Source of the DNA: Myxococcota bacterium
GTDB lineage: Bacteria > Myxococcota_A > UBA9160 > SZUA-336
NCBI GenBank assembly: GCA_035498015.1
Contig: DATKAO010000004.1
Span: forward strand, 1 to 35,266
Reading direction: 5' to 3'
Length of the DNA stretch: 35,266 nucleotides
The position numbers were made by a program, and so were the translations under genes. The notes beneath the pieces are model-generated. The model was given only the letters and a program-made list of their open reading frames with translations, was not told the DNA's origin and did not search any database. Shown one piece after another: positions 34,128 to 35,266 of the stretch (its first letter is position 1; each line of letters opens with the position of its first letter).

Positions 34128-34135
34128 CGGGCGAT

Positions 34136-34159
34136 CTAGGACCAGACCTAGGACCAGAT
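34136..34159. repeat. 12-bp tandem direct repeat beside the tRNA fragment
   Basis: CTAGGACCAGAC and CTAGGACCAGAT are adjacent, differing at one base. The core CTAGGACC recurs inverted as GGTCCTAG at 34213-34220, over the stop of the NTF2-like gene. Their position next to the truncated tRNA fits an element junction or att-like region (inference). Confidence 0.6.
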
Positions 34160-34216
34160 GAAGTGAAGTTCGGCATCTCGCTCCTGTGGTCGCCCAACCG
34201 AAGGCGGAGACAGGTC

Positions 34217-34705
34217 CTAGTGCTTCGCTCCTCCCGAGAACGACCAAGACACCAGCTTCCAGTCTCCGCTCGCCTGGGTGGCGACGAAGGTCCAGAGGAG
34301 ATCCTCCCGCACCGCTCGTCCCTTGCGCTTGTATGCGAAGTGATCCTCGACGGTGACGTAAGCGCGGTCGCCCTCGATCCGGATGAACTTCGTCGCTCCG
34401 AGCCTGGACTTCGGGTCGGTCATCCCGCGCTCTTCCGAGTTGCGGGCAAGATCGTCCAGCCATGAAGAGAGGGCGTTGGACCCGGTCCAGATGAACGGTG
34501 GGAAGTTGTCGATGATGGCGTGGTCGCCGTCGGCGACCATGCTCGCCATCGCCTTGGCGTCGCCCGCATTGGCGGCCGCGATCATCCGGCTCGCCATCGC
34601 AACGAGCTGGGACGGTGCATCGCGCTGCGCCTCAGCGGCACCCGCCGGGGCCGCAAGGCAAAACAAGCTGATCAGAACTCCTCCGGACATGCCCCTGACT
34701 CTCAT
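34217..34705 (-). CDS. Secreted SnoaL/NTF2-like protein
   Basis: A 162-residue exported protein: signal peptide (VLISLFCLAAPAGAAEA) then an NTF2-like cone: SQLVAMASRMIAAANAGDAK, MVADGDHAIIDNFPPFIWTG, GDRAYVTVEDHFAYKRKGR and WTFVATQASGDWKLVSWSFS. These proteins bind small ligands or act as isomerase-like enzymes; nothing here fixes a function. ATG at 34705 has GGGAGAG upstream; a second ATG five codons later could also start it. The stop overlaps the inverted CTAGGACC repeat. Confidence 0.85.
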   Translation of the reverse strand: MRVRGMSGGVLISLFCLAAPAGAAEAQRDAPSQLVAMASRMIAAANAGDAKAMASMVADGDHAIIDNFPPFIWTGSNALSSWLDDLARNSEERGMTDPKSRLGATKFIRIEGDRAYVTVEDHFAYKRKGRAVREDLLWTFVATQASGDWKLVSWSFSGGAKH

Positions 34706-34775
34706 ATGCGCTCTCTCCCAAGGTGCGAAGTTTGACTGCTACTGGAACTTCCACCGACGGAACGCCCTCGCAGCA

Positions 34776-35266
34776 CTAGCCGGTCGTCTGCGCTCGGCCC
34801 CGCACTCCCCCCCAGAGCCCGAAGGCCAGGATCCAAGCCACAGTGAGTGATGCGCCGAGCTGCATGTTCATCGGGCCGCCCGGCTGGGTGAAGCCCGTGG
34901 AGCCGAAGATCGTCACCGTCTCGACGGCTTGCTCCACGAATGCGACCGCTCCGAGAGCGCCAAGCCACCGGGGGAGGCCCGCGCGGCCGCCGAGCGCAAG
35001 CAGCGTGACCGGTGCCATCATCGTCGTGGTTGCAGAGGTCAGGACCGGACCGAAGAACACGGCGACGTCCAGCAAGGCACGGGCGTTCGCAGGCTCCATC
35101 GTGGCCGCGTGCAGCGCCAGGCCAGCGAAGAACCAGCTGAAGACCGCAGTGGAGCCCGCAACGAGGAGTGCTCCGAACAGGAACACGTCGCGGTGCGGCT
35201 CCGGAAGCAGCCGGCGCAGCAGCGCAACCATGACTGCGAATGGCGGAGTCGAGACGGTCAGCGCCC
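34776..35266 (-). CDS. Integral membrane protein, 5' end beyond the window
   Basis: The frame stays open to the right edge (in-frame ALTVSTPPFAV before the first ATG at 35231), so the start is probably outside the window and at least 163 residues are seen. The visible part has about four hydrophobic segments (FLFGALLVAGSTAVFSWFFAGL; LDVAVFFGPVLTSATTTM; LLALGGRAGLPRWLGALGAVAF; TVAWILAFGLWGGV). No family was recognised; an internal start at 35231 is the alternative. It lies 70 bases upstream of the NTF2-like gene on the same strand. Confidence 0.65.
   Translation of the reverse strand, partial: ALTVSTPPFAVMVALLRRLLPEPHRDVFLFGALLVAGSTAVFSWFFAGLALHAATMEPANARALLDVAVFFGPVLTSATTTMMAPVTLLALGGRAGLPRWLGALGAVAFVEQAVETVTIFGSTGFTQPGGPMNMQLGASLTVAWILAFGLWGGVRGRAQTTG

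Noticed and set aside
34072-34160. A complete tRNA-Arg(CCU)
   Set aside because: No matching 5' acceptor strand or D arm exists upstream, so only the 3' half can be supported.
33985-34197. Small frames with patterns such as RFAPGTPV and RRESNA near 34030-34116
   Set aside because: These are the false-protein readings typical of tRNA sequence, here from the tRNA-Arg fragment.

Overview
The window is GC-rich, with strong third-position G/C bias and GTG or TTG starts in several genes. It looks like a chromosomal segment of a Gram-negative proteobacterium in the broad deltaproteobacterial/myxobacterial sense. The clues are many lipobox signal peptides, an RND pump with periplasmic adaptor, a LysM/M23 lipoprotein, a DUF1329 protein, and a giant FG-GAP/thrombospondin-3/dockerin-like surface protein. 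No phage, plasmid or transposase gene and no CRISPR array was seen. A precise taxon cannot be assigned from sequence reading alone.

Layout. (1) 1-618: the 3' part of a DUF5615 PIN-like gene running off the left edge, then a complete tRNA-Pro(GGG). (2) 690-2595: a coupled dedA-like / LysM-M23 lipoprotein / apt set. (3) 2706-4499: a GGDEF-EAL protein with a degenerate receiver domain, ending tail to tail on a shared CTAG with a Gfo/Idh/MocA oxidoreductase. (4) 5944-8492: lipoprotein, alpha/beta hydrolase and anchored coiled-coil protein, again ending on a shared CTAG. (5) 8489-15609 (minus): a five-gene unit tetR - RND adaptor - RND pump - MFS transporter - PRMT-like methyltransferase, with almost no intergenic space and a 19-bp palindrome against the tetR start. 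(6) 15698-18210: DUF1329 protein with its terminator, and a beta-propeller lipoprotein whose start codon lies inside a terminator-like hairpin. (7) 18287-20506: glnK-amtB behind a near-consensus sigma-54 promoter. (8) 20776-22555: GNAT and XRE-cupin pair, a YjbR-like gene and a PEGA-like fragment.

(9) 22749-24915: a small secreted protein, then a divergent flavin-oxidase-like (PPOX) / LysR pair flanked by an orphan palindrome and a remnant of a luciferase-like monooxygenase C-terminus. (10) 25025-29281: the giant repeat protein. (11) 29294-33228: an LLM-class flavin oxidoreductase whose ribosome site and start are locked in a long inverted repeat, an AraC-type regulator, and a secreted alpha/beta hydrolase of the PF20091 type. 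(12) 33306-35266: two tandem paralogous lipoproteins, a 3'-half tRNA-Arg(CCU) fragment, short repeats, an NTF2-like secreted protein and a membrane protein running off the right edge.

Functional themes are envelope maintenance and efflux (parts 2, 5), nitrogen sensing and ammonium uptake (7), and surface or secreted proteins (10-12). The most notable points are the RND+MFS+methyltransferase operon, the P-II protein with His in place of the uridylylated Tyr51, two RNA-hairpin arrangements over start codons, and the tRNA-Arg and LLM remnants that mark past rearrangement.
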